Assembly (NCBI GenBank): GCA_023228995.1
Contig: JALOAD010000008.1
Coordinates: 21,437 to 85,436, forward strand
Reading direction: 5' to 3'
Source: JALOAD01 sp023228995 [NCBI: Candidatus Muiribacterium halophilum]
Lineage (GTDB): Bacteria; Muiribacteriota; Muiribacteriia; Muiribacteriales
DNA: 64,000 bases
Shown here piece by piece: positions 26,932 to 35,700 of this stretch (the first letter of the stretch is position 1; every line of letters starts with the position of its first letter). The notes below the pieces were generated by a model. That model was not told the DNA's origin and did not search any database. It worked only from the letters and a program-made list of their open reading frames with translations. The translations under genes were made by a program, and so were the position numbers.

Positions 26932-28194
26932 TTATTTCTTATCCCGATCATTTCTTACAAGACCTTTCGGTTCAAGTGCAAGTTTTTCTCCGTTAAGAAG
27001 TTTAGCAATTCCTGTAAGCGGGCCGTATTTTTCTTCTTTACATAATTCACACCAGCATTCAGAAAATATATTCTGTGGTTGAGTATAAGTTGTTATAACT
27101 CCTTCATAGTTTCTAAGAACTACTCTTCTATCAGACTGAGAAACAATATAATTAGGCATTACAGGGATTTTTCCTCCACCACCTGGAGCATCGACTACAA
27201 ATGTAGGAACAGCCATTCCAGTTGTATGACCCCTTAAATTTTCTATTATTTCAATTCCTTTTGATATAGATGTTCTAAAATGAGCAATTCCCTTTGAAAG
27301 ATCACATTGATATATATAATAAGGTTTAACTCTTATTTTTAAAAGTTCATGAACAAGTTTTTTCATTATTCTTGGACAATCATTAACATCTCTTAAAAGA
27401 ACACTCTGATTCCCAACAGGTATTCCATTATCAGCAAGTTTTTCACATGCAATTCTTGATGATTCAGTTATTTCAGAATAATGATTAAAATGAGTATTAA
27501 CATAAATAGGATGATATTTTTTTAACATATTTACAAGTGAATCTGTAATTCTCATTGGCATTACAACTGGAGTTCTTGAACCTATTCTAATTATTTCAAC
27601 ATGTTCAATAGCTCTAATTTTTTTTATTACATATTCAAGAGAATTGTCATCAAGAGTAAGCGGATCTCCACCAGATATAAGAACATCTCTAATTTCTTTA
27701 TGCTTTTTTATATATTCAACAGCTTTATCAATATTATCTTTTGGCATATGAACATCTTCAAACCCCACCATTCTTCTTCTTGTACAATGTCTGCAATTCA
27801 TAGAACATATATTTGTAACTAATAAAAGAACTCTATCTGGATATCTATGAGTAAGTCCGGGAACTGGTGAATCAACATCTTCATGAAGTGGATCATCAAG
27901 ATCAGATATATCATCATTTAATTCTTTAATATCAGGAACACCCTGTAATCTTACCGAACATAACTTATATGATTTATCCATTAAAGCTGCATAATATGGA
28001 GTTATAGCCATTCTAAATTTTTCAAGACATTTTTTTAAATTTGTTTTTTCCTTTTCATCAATCGGAAGAACTTTTTCAAGAGTTTCAATATCTTTTATAT
28101 TATTTCTCATCTGCCATTTCCAGTCATTCCACTGTTCTTCTGTAACATCTTTAAATAAAGGTATTTTATTATACTCAACCTTATTAAATTTCAT
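26932..28194 (-). CDS. kamA: Lysine 2,3-aminomutase
   Basis: 420 residues, matching the clostridial enzyme. The iron-sulfur motif is CSMNCRHC (Cys130, 134, 137) followed by TRRRMVG. The PLP lysine is Lys342 in APGGGGKIPVMPNY. The lysine-recognising Asp residues are Asp298 (YQCDLS) and Asp335 (VVDAPG), which separate it from glutamate aminomutases and EpmB. It converts L-lysine to L-beta-lysine. It sits 14 bases after kdd, in the middle of the ten-gene lysine operon, with a GGAGGA ribosome site. Confidence 0.97.
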   Translation of the reverse strand: MKFNKVEYNKIPLFKDVTEEQWNDWKWQMRNNIKDIETLEKVLPIDEKEKTNLKKCLEKFRMAITPYYAALMDKSYKLCSVRLQGVPDIKELNDDISDLDDPLHEDVDSPVPGLTHRYPDRVLLLVTNICSMNCRHCTRRRMVGFEDVHMPKDNIDKAVEYIKKHKEIRDVLISGGDPLTLDDNSLEYVIKKIRAIEHVEIIRIGSRTPVVMPMRITDSLVNMLKKYHPIYVNTHFNHYSEITESSRIACEKLADNGIPVGNQSVLLRDVNDCPRIMKKLVHELLKIRVKPYYIYQCDLSKGIAHFRTSISKGIEIIENLRGHTTGMAVPTFVVDAPGGGGKIPVMPNYIVSQSDRRVVLRNYEGVITTYTQPQNIFSECWCELCKEEKYGPLTGIAKLLNGEKLALEPKGLVRNDRDKK

Positions 28195-28208
28195 ATTATT
28201 CTCCTCCT

Positions 28209-29249
28209 TTATACATATAATCTCTCATAAAGTTCTCTTATTTGTGATGATTCTCTAACAATATCAAGTGTCAAATCAGCATGACCTTTTGTATAACCAT
28301 TTCCAACAATCATATCAACATCTTTTCCAACACCTTCAGCACCAAGTGCTGCTTTTGTAAAAGAAGTCGCCATTGAAAAAAAGTAAACAAGTCCTTTATC
28401 TTTACACATCATTATTGATGCCATTTCTGTATTTTCAATATTTACAGAATTAATAACTACATCTGCAAGTTCTCCATTTGTATATTTGGAAATTTCTTCA
28501 TAACATAAAAGTGCATCACAAGCATTTAATTTTAAAATAACATCACATATTCCAAGTTTTTTTAAGTTTTCAATATTATTATCAGAATATTCAATACCAA
28601 TTATCTTTCCATTTCTTCCAACACGCTTTCTTGCCTCATAAGCACATAAAACACCAGATTTCCCACCTGCTCCAATAATAACTACAGTATTATTAAGCTT
28701 TACAAATCTCGCAGTCTGTGCTGGAGCTCCACATACATCAAGTACTGCTAGAGCTAAAGAAGCTGGAATATCATCTGGTAAAACTGAATATATACCACTT
28801 TCAAATAGAATAGCCTGAGCTTTAACAATAACTTGATCTATTTGTTTTTTTACTTCTATTATTTTTTCTATTTTTAACGGAGTTAATGAAAGTGATACAA
28901 GAGAAGCAATTTTGTCACCTTCTTTAAGTTTTATTTTATTTTTTAATAAATTGCCAATTTTTTTTACTTTTCCAATAAACATTCCACCAGAACCAGTTAC
29001 AGGATTTTGCATTTTCCCTTTTTCTTCAACAATATTTAGTATTATTTCTTTAATTTTTTCAGAGTTATTTTCAGCTTGTTCTTTTATCTGAGTAAAAGAT
29101 GCTGAATCAATATTAAGTATTTCAACATCAACAAGTATTTCATTATCATAAATTAAAGAAAAATCATTATTTATTTTTTTTGCAGGTTGCGGAAGAACTC
29201 CAACAGGTTCAATAACTCTATGTGCACCAAAAGGGTTTCCTTTTTGCAT
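28209..29249 (-). CDS. kdd: L-erythro-3,5-diaminohexanoate dehydrogenase
   Basis: 346 residues, the expected length for Kdd. It opens with MQKGNPFGAHRVIEPVGVLP, a family hallmark, and has a dinucleotide-binding motif VVIIGAGGKSGVLCAYEARK. It oxidatively deaminates 3,5-diaminohexanoate to 3-keto-5-aminohexanoate. It lies 3 bases after kce, and both genes have GGAGG-type ribosome sites. Confidence 0.94.
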   Translation of the reverse strand: MQKGNPFGAHRVIEPVGVLPQPAKKINNDFSLIYDNEILVDVEILNIDSASFTQIKEQAENNSEKIKEIILNIVEEKGKMQNPVTGSGGMFIGKVKKIGNLLKNKIKLKEGDKIASLVSLSLTPLKIEKIIEVKKQIDQVIVKAQAILFESGIYSVLPDDIPASLALAVLDVCGAPAQTARFVKLNNTVVIIGAGGKSGVLCAYEARKRVGRNGKIIGIEYSDNNIENLKKLGICDVILKLNACDALLCYEEISKYTNGELADVVINSVNIENTEMASIMMCKDKGLVYFFSMATSFTKAALGAEGVGKDVDMIVGNGYTKGHADLTLDIVRESSQIRELYERLYV

Positions 29250-29252
29250 TTA

Positions 29253-30074
29253 TCATCCCTCCTTTAATTTTAATAATTTTCTAACATCTTGAGGTTTTGC
29301 AATTTCAAGACCAGCTTCTTTTGATATTCTAACTGCTCTCTCGACAAGCTCAGCATTATTTTTTGCAAGAACTCCTTTAGAATAATAAATATTATCTTCA
29401 AATCCAACTCTTAAAAATCCTCCCAAATCAATTGCTCCAAAATGAGCCATAAGTGAAGCTCTACCCCCAATACCAATAACAGTAAAATGACTACCTAAAG
29501 GCAATCTGCTGACAAAAATATTAAGGTTTTCTGAAGAATAAGGTACTCCACCAGGTACATTTAATACAAATCCATAATGAAATGGTGGTTTTAAAATACC
29601 TTCTTTAATAAGAACATGGGATGCATATATATGAGAAAGATCAAAACATTCAAGAGTTGGTCTAACTTTATATTTTTCCATTTCAATTGCAAACTCTCTC
29701 ATAATTGGAAGAGTATTCACAATATATTCATCTCCAAAATTTACCGTACCACAATCAAGAGATGCCATATCAGGTGAAAGTCTAACTGGTTGAAGTCTTT
29801 CTTCAGGAGTCATTCCAACTGCTCCCCCTGTTGTAACTTCAATAACTATATCGCATTTTTGTCTTATAAGTTCAATAGCTTTTTTGAATACTTCAATATC
29901 CTGAGTAGGATTGCCATTTTTATCTCTTACATGAAGATGTACAATTGAAGCACCAGCTAAATAAGCTTCATAAGTAGAAACAGCAATTTCTTCAGGCGTA
30001 ACTGGCAATGCTGGATTATGTTTTTTGGTAGTTTCGGCACCCGAAACAGCACAGGTAATTATCATTTTTTTCAT
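29253..30074 (-). CDS. kce: 3-keto-5-aminohexanoate cleavage enzyme
   Basis: 273 residues of the BKACE (DUF849) family, a TIM-barrel zinc enzyme. The N-terminal phrases AVSGAETTKKHNPALPVTPE and IVHLHVRDKNG carry the metal-binding His pair, followed by EVTTGGAVGMTPEERL. It uses acetyl-CoA to cleave 3-keto-5-aminohexanoate to acetoacetate and 3-aminobutyryl-CoA. Substrate is fixed by its place between the CoA-transferase genes and kdd. Confidence 0.95.
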   Translation of the reverse strand: MKKMIITCAVSGAETTKKHNPALPVTPEEIAVSTYEAYLAGASIVHLHVRDKNGNPTQDIEVFKKAIELIRQKCDIVIEVTTGGAVGMTPEERLQPVRLSPDMASLDCGTVNFGDEYIVNTLPIMREFAIEMEKYKVRPTLECFDLSHIYASHVLIKEGILKPPFHYGFVLNVPGGVPYSSENLNIFVSRLPLGSHFTVIGIGGRASLMAHFGAIDLGGFLRVGFEDNIYYSKGVLAKNNAELVERAVRISKEAGLEIAKPQDVRKLLKLKEG

Positions 30075-30082
30075 ACTTTCTC

Positions 30083-30748
30083 CTAAAATCTACCTAAATT
30101 TTCTGATATAGTTAATTTAGCTTTTGTATTTTCAATAACAAATTCAAGTGTTGTATCTTCTGATATTTCTTCAAGTAAAAGTCCATTTTTTGTAACAGAA
30201 ATAACTGCAAGATCCGTTACTATCTTATCTACTACATTAACTCCTGTCAAAGGAAGAGAGCATTTTTCAAGAATTTTAGAATTACCATGTTTATCAATAT
30301 GTTCCATAGCAATTATAACTTTTTTAGCTCCGGTTACAAGATCCATTGCTCCACCCATTCCAGGAACCATTTTCCCGGGTATCATATAATTTGCAAGATT
30401 ACCATGAGAATCCACCTCTAATGCTCCAAGCACAGTTGCATCAAGATGTCCTCCTCTAATAATCCCAAAAGACATTGTTGAATCAAAAAAACACCCACCA
30501 TTTTGTATAGTTACAAATGCTCCGCCTGCATTAATAAGGTCAGCATCTTCTTGCCCTACTTGACATGCTTTTCCAAGTCCTGTAAATCCATTCTCAGAAT
30601 GAAGAAGTATTGTCTTATCATCAGGAAGAAAATCAGCACATAGAGTTGGAAGTCCAATGCCAAGATTTACAAGTGAATTATCAGGAAATTCCTTAACTAT
30701 TCTTTTTGCTATCTTTTCTCTTTTCAATTGCTTTTCATTTTTAATCAT
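30083..30748 (-). CDS. atoA: Acetoacetate (butyryl-CoA:acetoacetate) CoA-transferase subunit B
   Basis: About 221 residues from the ATG at 30748, which has GGAGGC just upstream; an ATG at 30760 does not. The catalytic glutamate is in LHSENGFTGLG. NLGIGLPTLCADF and the glycine-rich GGAMDLVTGAK are typical of beta subunits. With the A subunit it passes CoA from butyryl-CoA (or acetyl-CoA) to acetoacetate, activating it for thiolase. It overlaps the A subunit gene by 8 bases. Confidence 0.93.
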   Translation of the reverse strand: MIKNEKQLKREKIAKRIVKEFPDNSLVNLGIGLPTLCADFLPDDKTILLHSENGFTGLGKACQVGQEDADLINAGGAFVTIQNGGCFFDSTMSFGIIRGGHLDATVLGALEVDSHGNLANYMIPGKMVPGMGGAMDLVTGAKKVIIAMEHIDKHGNSKILEKCSLPLTGVNVVDKIVTDLAVISVTKNGLLLEEISEDTTLEFVIENTKAKLTISENLGRF

Positions 30749-31403
30749 TTTTGCCTCCAACTACTATAGTATTGACAAAAACACCTGGAACAGTAATATT
30801 TTCATTTTCAATTTGTCCGGTTTTTACTAATTTTTTAGTTTCAATTATTGTATTTTCACCTGCCATTGCCATTACAACATTAAAATTCTTAGCAGATTTT
30901 GCTATAAAAGCATTTCCAAATTCATCACAAATATTTGAACTTATTAAAGAGAATTCAGCTTTTAAAGCTTCTTCAAGAATATATTTAATTCCATCGACTT
31001 CAATTATCTTTTTACCTTTTTCAACTTCAGTTCCAACACCTGTTGGAGTAAGTATTCCACCAAGTCCAGTTCCACCAGCTCGTATTTTTTCAGCAAGAGA
31101 ACCTTGTGGAACAAGAATAACTTCTAGTTCTCCTGAATTCATTTGTTGTCCTGCTATTGGATTAAGTCCAATATGTGAAGCTATGAGTTTTTTCACTCTT
31201 TTCTCTACTATAAGTCTTCCTACACCTGGTTTGTCTGGATAACCTGCATCATTACAAATAATTGTTAAATCTTTTGTTCCTTGTTCTACTAAAGCATCAA
31301 TTAGAGATAAAGGCTGTCCACAACACATAAAACCTGATATCATTATTGTTGCTCCATCTTTAATAATTTTTACACTATCAGCTGGATTTAATACTTTTTT
31401 CAT
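30741..31403 (-). CDS. atoD: Acetoacetate CoA-transferase subunit A
   Basis: 220 residues, the alpha-subunit length. Family phrases include GATIMISGFMCCGQPLSLID, GTGLGGILTPTGVGTEVEKG and FNVVMAMAGENTI. It is first gene of the lysine operon. Upstream are a TATAAT at 31430-31435 and a perfect palindrome at 31471-31489. Exact CoA donor is inferred from the lysine pathway context. Confidence 0.93.
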   Translation of the reverse strand: MKKVLNPADSVKIIKDGATIMISGFMCCGQPLSLIDALVEQGTKDLTIICNDAGYPDKPGVGRLIVEKRVKKLIASHIGLNPIAGQQMNSGELEVILVPQGSLAEKIRAGGTGLGGILTPTGVGTEVEKGKKIIEVDGIKYILEEALKAEFSLISSNICDEFGNAFIAKSAKNFNVVMAMAGENTIIETKKLVKTGQIENENITVPGVFVNTIVVGGKND

Positions 31404-31429
31404 ATTATCCCCTTGATTTTTTTGTGTTT

Positions 31430-31489
31430 ATTATAACAGAAAATGATAGAAAATAGAAATATCACTAATCATAACATTAAAAATGTTAT
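31430..31489 (-). promoter_or_regulatory. Probable promoter and operator of lysine operon
   Basis: On the minus strand a perfect -10 TATAAT (31435-31430) has only a weak -35 (TTCTAT at 31458-31453). A perfect inverted repeat ATAACATT-TTT-AATGTTAT (31489-31471) lies just upstream of the -35. A weak -35 next to a palindrome suits an activator, but a repressor is possible. Confidence 0.45.
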
Positions 31490-31528
31490 TTGCTTTGATT
31501 TAGTTATACAAAAGATTTTGCATTATGT

Positions 31529-31555
31529 AAAAAAAGCAAACAAATGTTTTGCTTT
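31529..31555 (-). terminator. Terminator of SLH-like porin gene
   Basis: On the minus strand AAAGCAAAA and TTTGCTTT form a stem (loop of about 6) followed by seven T, about 45 bases after the porin stop. Confidence 0.6.
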
Positions 31556-31597
31556 AGATTTACCGGAAAGATTTAATAAAATAATTAAAAATATTTT

Positions 31598-33448
31598 TTA
31601 GAATTTTTTTCTATAGTTCATAATAAGATTTGTATTGTCAAAACTTCCATCACCTTTTTTCCCTGAGTGATCAATCATTTCTACTCCAAATTCATAAAAC
31701 GAATTATTCCCAGTCCTGCTTTCAAGACCAGCATAGAATTTCCCTTCTGTATAGTTTTTTAAACCACTAGAATCACTAAAATCAGTTCCTAGTTTAATTA
31801 CTTTCCCATCTTTTGAAAATATCTGTAATTCAAATCCAATTGAATTTATATCTTCAAGAGCATTATCGTTATCAAAAGCATCTTGAGAATCATGAGATAA
31901 TACCTCTGCATAACCATTGATTTCTCTATATGCATCTATAAATTTGTTGAAATCAACCCTTGTGGTTTGTGCTTTTCTAATAATATTTTTATACAAAGTT
32001 GTATTTTCATTTGAAGTATGAGATATAACTGTATTATAACCAAATAATTGTTTATTTAACGTAAGATTGATTACTGTATCCTCATCTGACTGTGCTTTTA
32101 ATGCTAAATCCTGTTGATCTGAAATCAGATAATTAAACTGATAAAAAGTTTCTCCAATATTATAAAAAACTGACAATCCTTTATCTTCTGTAATATATGA
32201 AGAATTAGCATTTTCATCATTTTTATATCTTACAGCAGCAGATAATTTATCATTAAATCTTCTATAATAATCTAAAGACATAATAGTTTTTTCAGAAGAC
32301 GGTGTGTTATATGAACGGTAATTATTAATATTATCACCGGCAAGATAAAGATTTTCTGCAAAAATATAATTTACATTAAGCTTTTTTATAATATCATCCC
32401 TATCAAATGCAAGTGAATATCCTATTGAATCATTATTTGCTGAAATATTATCAACAGTACTCTGGGCAATACCAGCTTCGTATTTAAAACTTCTATGTTC
32501 TCCATTAAAAAACACAATATTCTGATTTATATCAGAAGAAATTCCAGGAATTATTCCAAATATTTCACCTTTTCTTTTTAAAAATGAAACATTTCCATTT
32601 TTTAACGAATAAGAAAATATATCATCATTAATATCATCATTGCTATTCATTCTTCTGACAAATTGCATTTTTCCAAAATCAACCATAAAATAATCTGTAG
32701 AAAGTCCTGCTTTGTTCAAAAAGAAAAAGTCATCCTGAACAAGATCTGAATATTCAAGAGAAAAATATTTATCATAGTATTTCATCCAAGCATTTATATC
32801 AGAGCCAGAATCTCTATACCAAGTATCAATATGCAGATTAAATTTATTTGCAGGGTTACTTGGATTTACACTTTCAATATCAACCCAATTTTTCAATGTA
32901 CTTTCCTGACCTTTTTCAGGATTAAAGTATTCCCATAATGCTTTATTATTTGAATCATAATATTCACCAGTAAAATCATAACTTATTTTTGTTACAAAAT
33001 TTTCTATCTTAGCAGTTTGATATTCAGGCATATCCATCTTTTTTTTCTTAGATTGAACTTTTGTATCGACAGGAAGATCTAATCTTTTTTCAAATTTTCT
33101 AATTCTTTCTTCGATTTTTGTAGATTCAGAGGAGAATAAAAAATTAATTTCATCTGAAAATTCAATTACAAGATTTAATATGTTTTTAATATCATAATAA
33201 GTAAGTCTTTCCATATAAAGTCTATCATCTGTATTAGTAAGAAGCATAACAGATAAAACCGCCATATCTTTTCTGGTTATTATAGAACCTTTTTTATATA
33301 TTTCAGGTGCAATAATAAGTTTTCTTAACATAAGATCTTCTATAATTGGATAACTAAAATGATTTTCTGCTAGTATTGAATTTAATGCTGCAAAACTAGG
33401 AACAAAATATATAAGAACAAAAAAGATAAATAATGCCTTTTTTATCAC
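31598..33448 (-). CDS. SLH-like domain porin, outer-membrane beta-barrel
   Basis: 616 residues from a GTG with CGGAGGAAA upstream. There is a signal peptide (about 1-20, ending PSFAA), then an SLH-like region (about 25-85; FSYPIIEDLMLRKLI and ITRKDMAVLSVML), a predicted coiled coil (about 95-130), and a long run of alternating polar/hydrophobic strands ending in NYRKKF with a terminal Phe, as in outer-membrane barrels. This SLH-coil-barrel layout matches the OmpM/Omp-alpha/SlpA-type proteins that tie outer membrane to cell wall. The same N-terminal region recurs in PilQ (58667-60883) and at 35697-36497. Confidence 0.8.
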   Translation of the reverse strand: MIKKALFIFFVLIYFVPSFAALNSILAENHFSYPIIEDLMLRKLIIAPEIYKKGSIITRKDMAVLSVMLLTNTDDRLYMERLTYYDIKNILNLVIEFSDEINFLFSSESTKIEERIRKFEKRLDLPVDTKVQSKKKKMDMPEYQTAKIENFVTKISYDFTGEYYDSNNKALWEYFNPEKGQESTLKNWVDIESVNPSNPANKFNLHIDTWYRDSGSDINAWMKYYDKYFSLEYSDLVQDDFFFLNKAGLSTDYFMVDFGKMQFVRRMNSNDDINDDIFSYSLKNGNVSFLKRKGEIFGIIPGISSDINQNIVFFNGEHRSFKYEAGIAQSTVDNISANNDSIGYSLAFDRDDIIKKLNVNYIFAENLYLAGDNINNYRSYNTPSSEKTIMSLDYYRRFNDKLSAAVRYKNDENANSSYITEDKGLSVFYNIGETFYQFNYLISDQQDLALKAQSDEDTVINLTLNKQLFGYNTVISHTSNENTTLYKNIIRKAQTTRVDFNKFIDAYREINGYAEVLSHDSQDAFDNDNALEDINSIGFELQIFSKDGKVIKLGTDFSDSSGLKNYTEGKFYAGLESRTGNNSFYEFGVEMIDHSGKKGDGSFDNTNLIMNYRKKF

Positions 33449-33596
33449 ATTTCCTCCGCGGAATATATAGTATTAATATTTTCGGAAAAATTCCTAATAC
33501 TCTTAAATTTAATTTAAATAAATTCTAAAATCTTTAACTGTTTTCTTCTAATTTAATCTAAGAAAATTAATTTTTTTTCATTTTCTAGTTTTAGAT

Positions 33597-33715
33597 TTTA
33601 TACAAATATTAAAAAAAATATGTCTGTTGGGAATTAAGAGAACTCGATATAAGTTTTTCAATTAAAATAAAGTATGAAGGATTTTCTATAAACAAAAGCA
33701 AAAAAAAAATCTACT
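33597..33715 (+). repeat. Dispersed TATGTCTG element, copy 2 (long)
   Basis: Aligns over about 120 bases with copy 3 (56340-56475, opposite strand), from TTTTATACAAA through AATATGTCTG and AAGTTTTTC to TATAAACAAAAGCAAAAAA. No reading frame runs through both. Confidence 0.8.
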
Positions 33716-33807
33716 CGGTAACTTGAGTGAACGTTGCGAAGCATATAATATACGGAGGTATTATAAGTGAACATTTGATAATGTGGAATGTAAAAATGTT
33801 CAGTGAA

Positions 33808-33850
33808 CATTAATTTTGACAGACATATTTGTTTTAATCGTATTTATAGG
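33808..33850 (-). repeat. Dispersed TATGTCTG element, copy 4 (short, inverted)
   Basis: On the minus strand, ATTAAAACAAATATGTCTGT matches the start of copy 2 with one mismatch in 20, so copies 2 and 4 form an inverted pair about 230 bases apart. Confidence 0.7.
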
Positions 33851-33933
33851 ATTTTCAATTTCATGTGGTCTGATTTACAAATGTTAATATTTCTTTGATA
33901 AAGTTATGTATAAAGAAAATGTTTTTATATTTT

Positions 33934-35700
33934 TTAAACTAAGATTATGCCAACTTCATATTTAGAATAAAAAGAATTTAAAGCAAAAGTAAATATAGAT
34001 AATCCATTACAATATTTTTCCTCAGATTCAACAGAAAATTTAATAGTATTTTTACCTTTTTTAAAATATTTTGAAGAAATTTTTATTTCATACAACTTCC
34101 CAGTAGTATGAATACTCTCAAGTTTTATTTTAATAATAAAATTTTCATTTAGAAATATATCAAGAACAGAACAAAACTCATCACCTTCAGGAAAACCTTC
34201 TACATGAGAAGATAATCTGCATAAAAGAGTATAATCACTAATTTTTTTTTCATCAATAAAAAATTTATAACTAATACTCCCCTTTCCAAGAGCTTTAATC
34301 ATAGCAAGACCACTCATACATCTTTTTGAACCTTTCCAATGAATAACATGTTTTTCAAAAGTAGATTCAAAATCATCGCAATTTATTTTTATAGCATTTT
34401 TATTATTTTTATACTTTTCAAATAACGAAATAAAAATTTCACCAGAAATAGAAACTTTTTTATTAGCATTAGAATCAAGTATTTTTTTTAAATCAAATTT
34501 AGTAATTCCGTGTGGAATATAAACAATATTATCAGAGAAATAATCATCTAAATCTTCACTTAAAATCACACCATATTTTTCTAATTCTTGATTAGAATAA
34601 GTACCAGGATGAGGTTGAAAAACCTGAAAGTCAAAACCACCATTAGGGTTTATCTCTTTGATTTGATTTATTGTACTCAAAAGTCTCTCTGAGGTTTCAA
34701 GTGGAAGAGCTGCAATAAATAACAAAGAAAGCATAATATTATTTTGTTTACAAAATTCAGATATATTTTTTATTTTTTCAATATCACTATGTTTTTTTAT
34801 TATTTTTTGAGTATCTTCAAAAATACTTTCAACACCAATTGTAATTTTTTTTAAACCACATTTTTTTAACATCAAAACAAGTCTTTCATCAAAATGTAAT
34901 TGAGATACATTAATTCTAAATATAATGTTAAGAGGTTTTATTAAATCACAAAATTTTTCAACATAATCTTTAGAACTTAAAAAACTATCATCATCAAATA
35001 CAAAACTCTTAATATTATGATTTTTTATTATATCTTTTATATGACATATTACTTTTTCAATCTCAACAAATCTAACTTTTCCCGGGAACATTTTATAAGC
35101 CATACAAAATTGGCATCTTCCAGTACAACCTCTTGAAAACATTAAAAGAATTGAATTTTTTTTTAAAGCTTGATCATAAAAAATCCCATGATTTTTAAAT
35201 AAATCTCTGGAAGGGAAAAAAAGTTCTTCTGATTTAAGAAGTGAAATATTACTATTTTCAATTATATTATTACATTTATCTTTGTATATTATTCCATTAA
35301 TTTTTGAATATTTGTTTTTTTGAGCAATACTCAAAAAAGCTTTTTCACCTTCAGAAAGAACTACAATATCAAGAAACTTATTATTCAATAATTTTTTACC
35401 AATACCAGTAGCTGCTGACCCGCCAAAAACTGTAACAATATCTGGGTTTTTGTTTTTAACTCTTTCAAAAATCTTCAAACTATTATTTACCTGATATGAT
35501 AAAGCAGTAATTCCAAGAATTTCAATATCAAAATACATAGAATGGAGTATTGAAAATATTTCTTCAATACTATCCTCATCAATAATTTTAACTTTAAAAT
35601 TATTAAGTTTAAGATAATGAGCCAGACTTGCCAAACCCATCTGCACTTTTCCAGGAAATGGAGCTTTATCAGATACAGGTGGATTTATAAGAACTATCAT
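33934..35700 (-). CDS. B12-binding-type radical SAM protein with C-terminal beta-sandwich
   Basis: 588 residues. An N-terminal Rossmann-like cobalamin-binding region (about 1-150; NPPVSDKAPFPGKVQMGLAS, VFGGSAATG, SEGEKAF) is followed by a radical SAM core with CTGRCQFC at about 192-199 and FDDDSF, GVESIFEDTQK. The canonical DxHxxG cobalamin motif is not seen, as in many members. The last 170 residues or so look like a jelly-roll/galactose-binding-like domain (LSSHVEGFPEGDEF, FKKGKNTIKFSVES). It overlaps the SLH-like/TPR gene upstream by 4 bases. Substrate unknown; methyltransfer or other chemistry on a lipid, sugar or peptide is possible. Confidence 0.85.
   Translation of the reverse strand: MIVLINPPVSDKAPFPGKVQMGLASLAHYLKLNNFKVKIIDEDSIEEIFSILHSMYFDIEILGITALSYQVNNSLKIFERVKNKNPDIVTVFGGSAATGIGKKLLNNKFLDIVVLSEGEKAFLSIAQKNKYSKINGIIYKDKCNNIIENSNISLLKSEELFFPSRDLFKNHGIFYDQALKKNSILLMFSRGCTGRCQFCMAYKMFPGKVRFVEIEKVICHIKDIIKNHNIKSFVFDDDSFLSSKDYVEKFCDLIKPLNIIFRINVSQLHFDERLVLMLKKCGLKKITIGVESIFEDTQKIIKKHSDIEKIKNISEFCKQNNIMLSLLFIAALPLETSERLLSTINQIKEINPNGGFDFQVFQPHPGTYSNQELEKYGVILSEDLDDYFSDNIVYIPHGITKFDLKKILDSNANKKVSISGEIFISLFEKYKNNKNAIKINCDDFESTFEKHVIHWKGSKRCMSGLAMIKALGKGSISYKFFIDEKKISDYTLLCRLSSHVEGFPEGDEFCSVLDIFLNENFIIKIKLESIHTTGKLYEIKISSKYFKKGKNTIKFSVESEEKYCNGLSIFTFALNSFYSKYEVGIILV

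Larger units (their letters stand above)
33449..33933. other. Non-coding gap with paired dispersed elements
   Basis: No gene seen in 485 bases. It holds TATGTCTG element copies in opposite orientation at 33597-33715 and 33808-33850. Between them are three GTGAACRTT words and a GAACATTT/AAATGTTC inverted repeat (about 33769-33801). A possible porin -10 lies near 33460-33470. Confidence 0.65.

Noticed and set aside
30751-31242. Long plus-strand open frame opposite the CoA-transferase A gene
   Set aside because: It is the antisense shadow of a clear family member, with no ribosome site and low-complexity Ser/Pro/Ile-rich translation.
31404-31597. Lysine or cobalamin riboswitch before the lysine operon
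   Set aside because: The leader is short and AT-rich, and holds only a porin terminator, a palindrome and a promoter; no conserved riboswitch core was seen.
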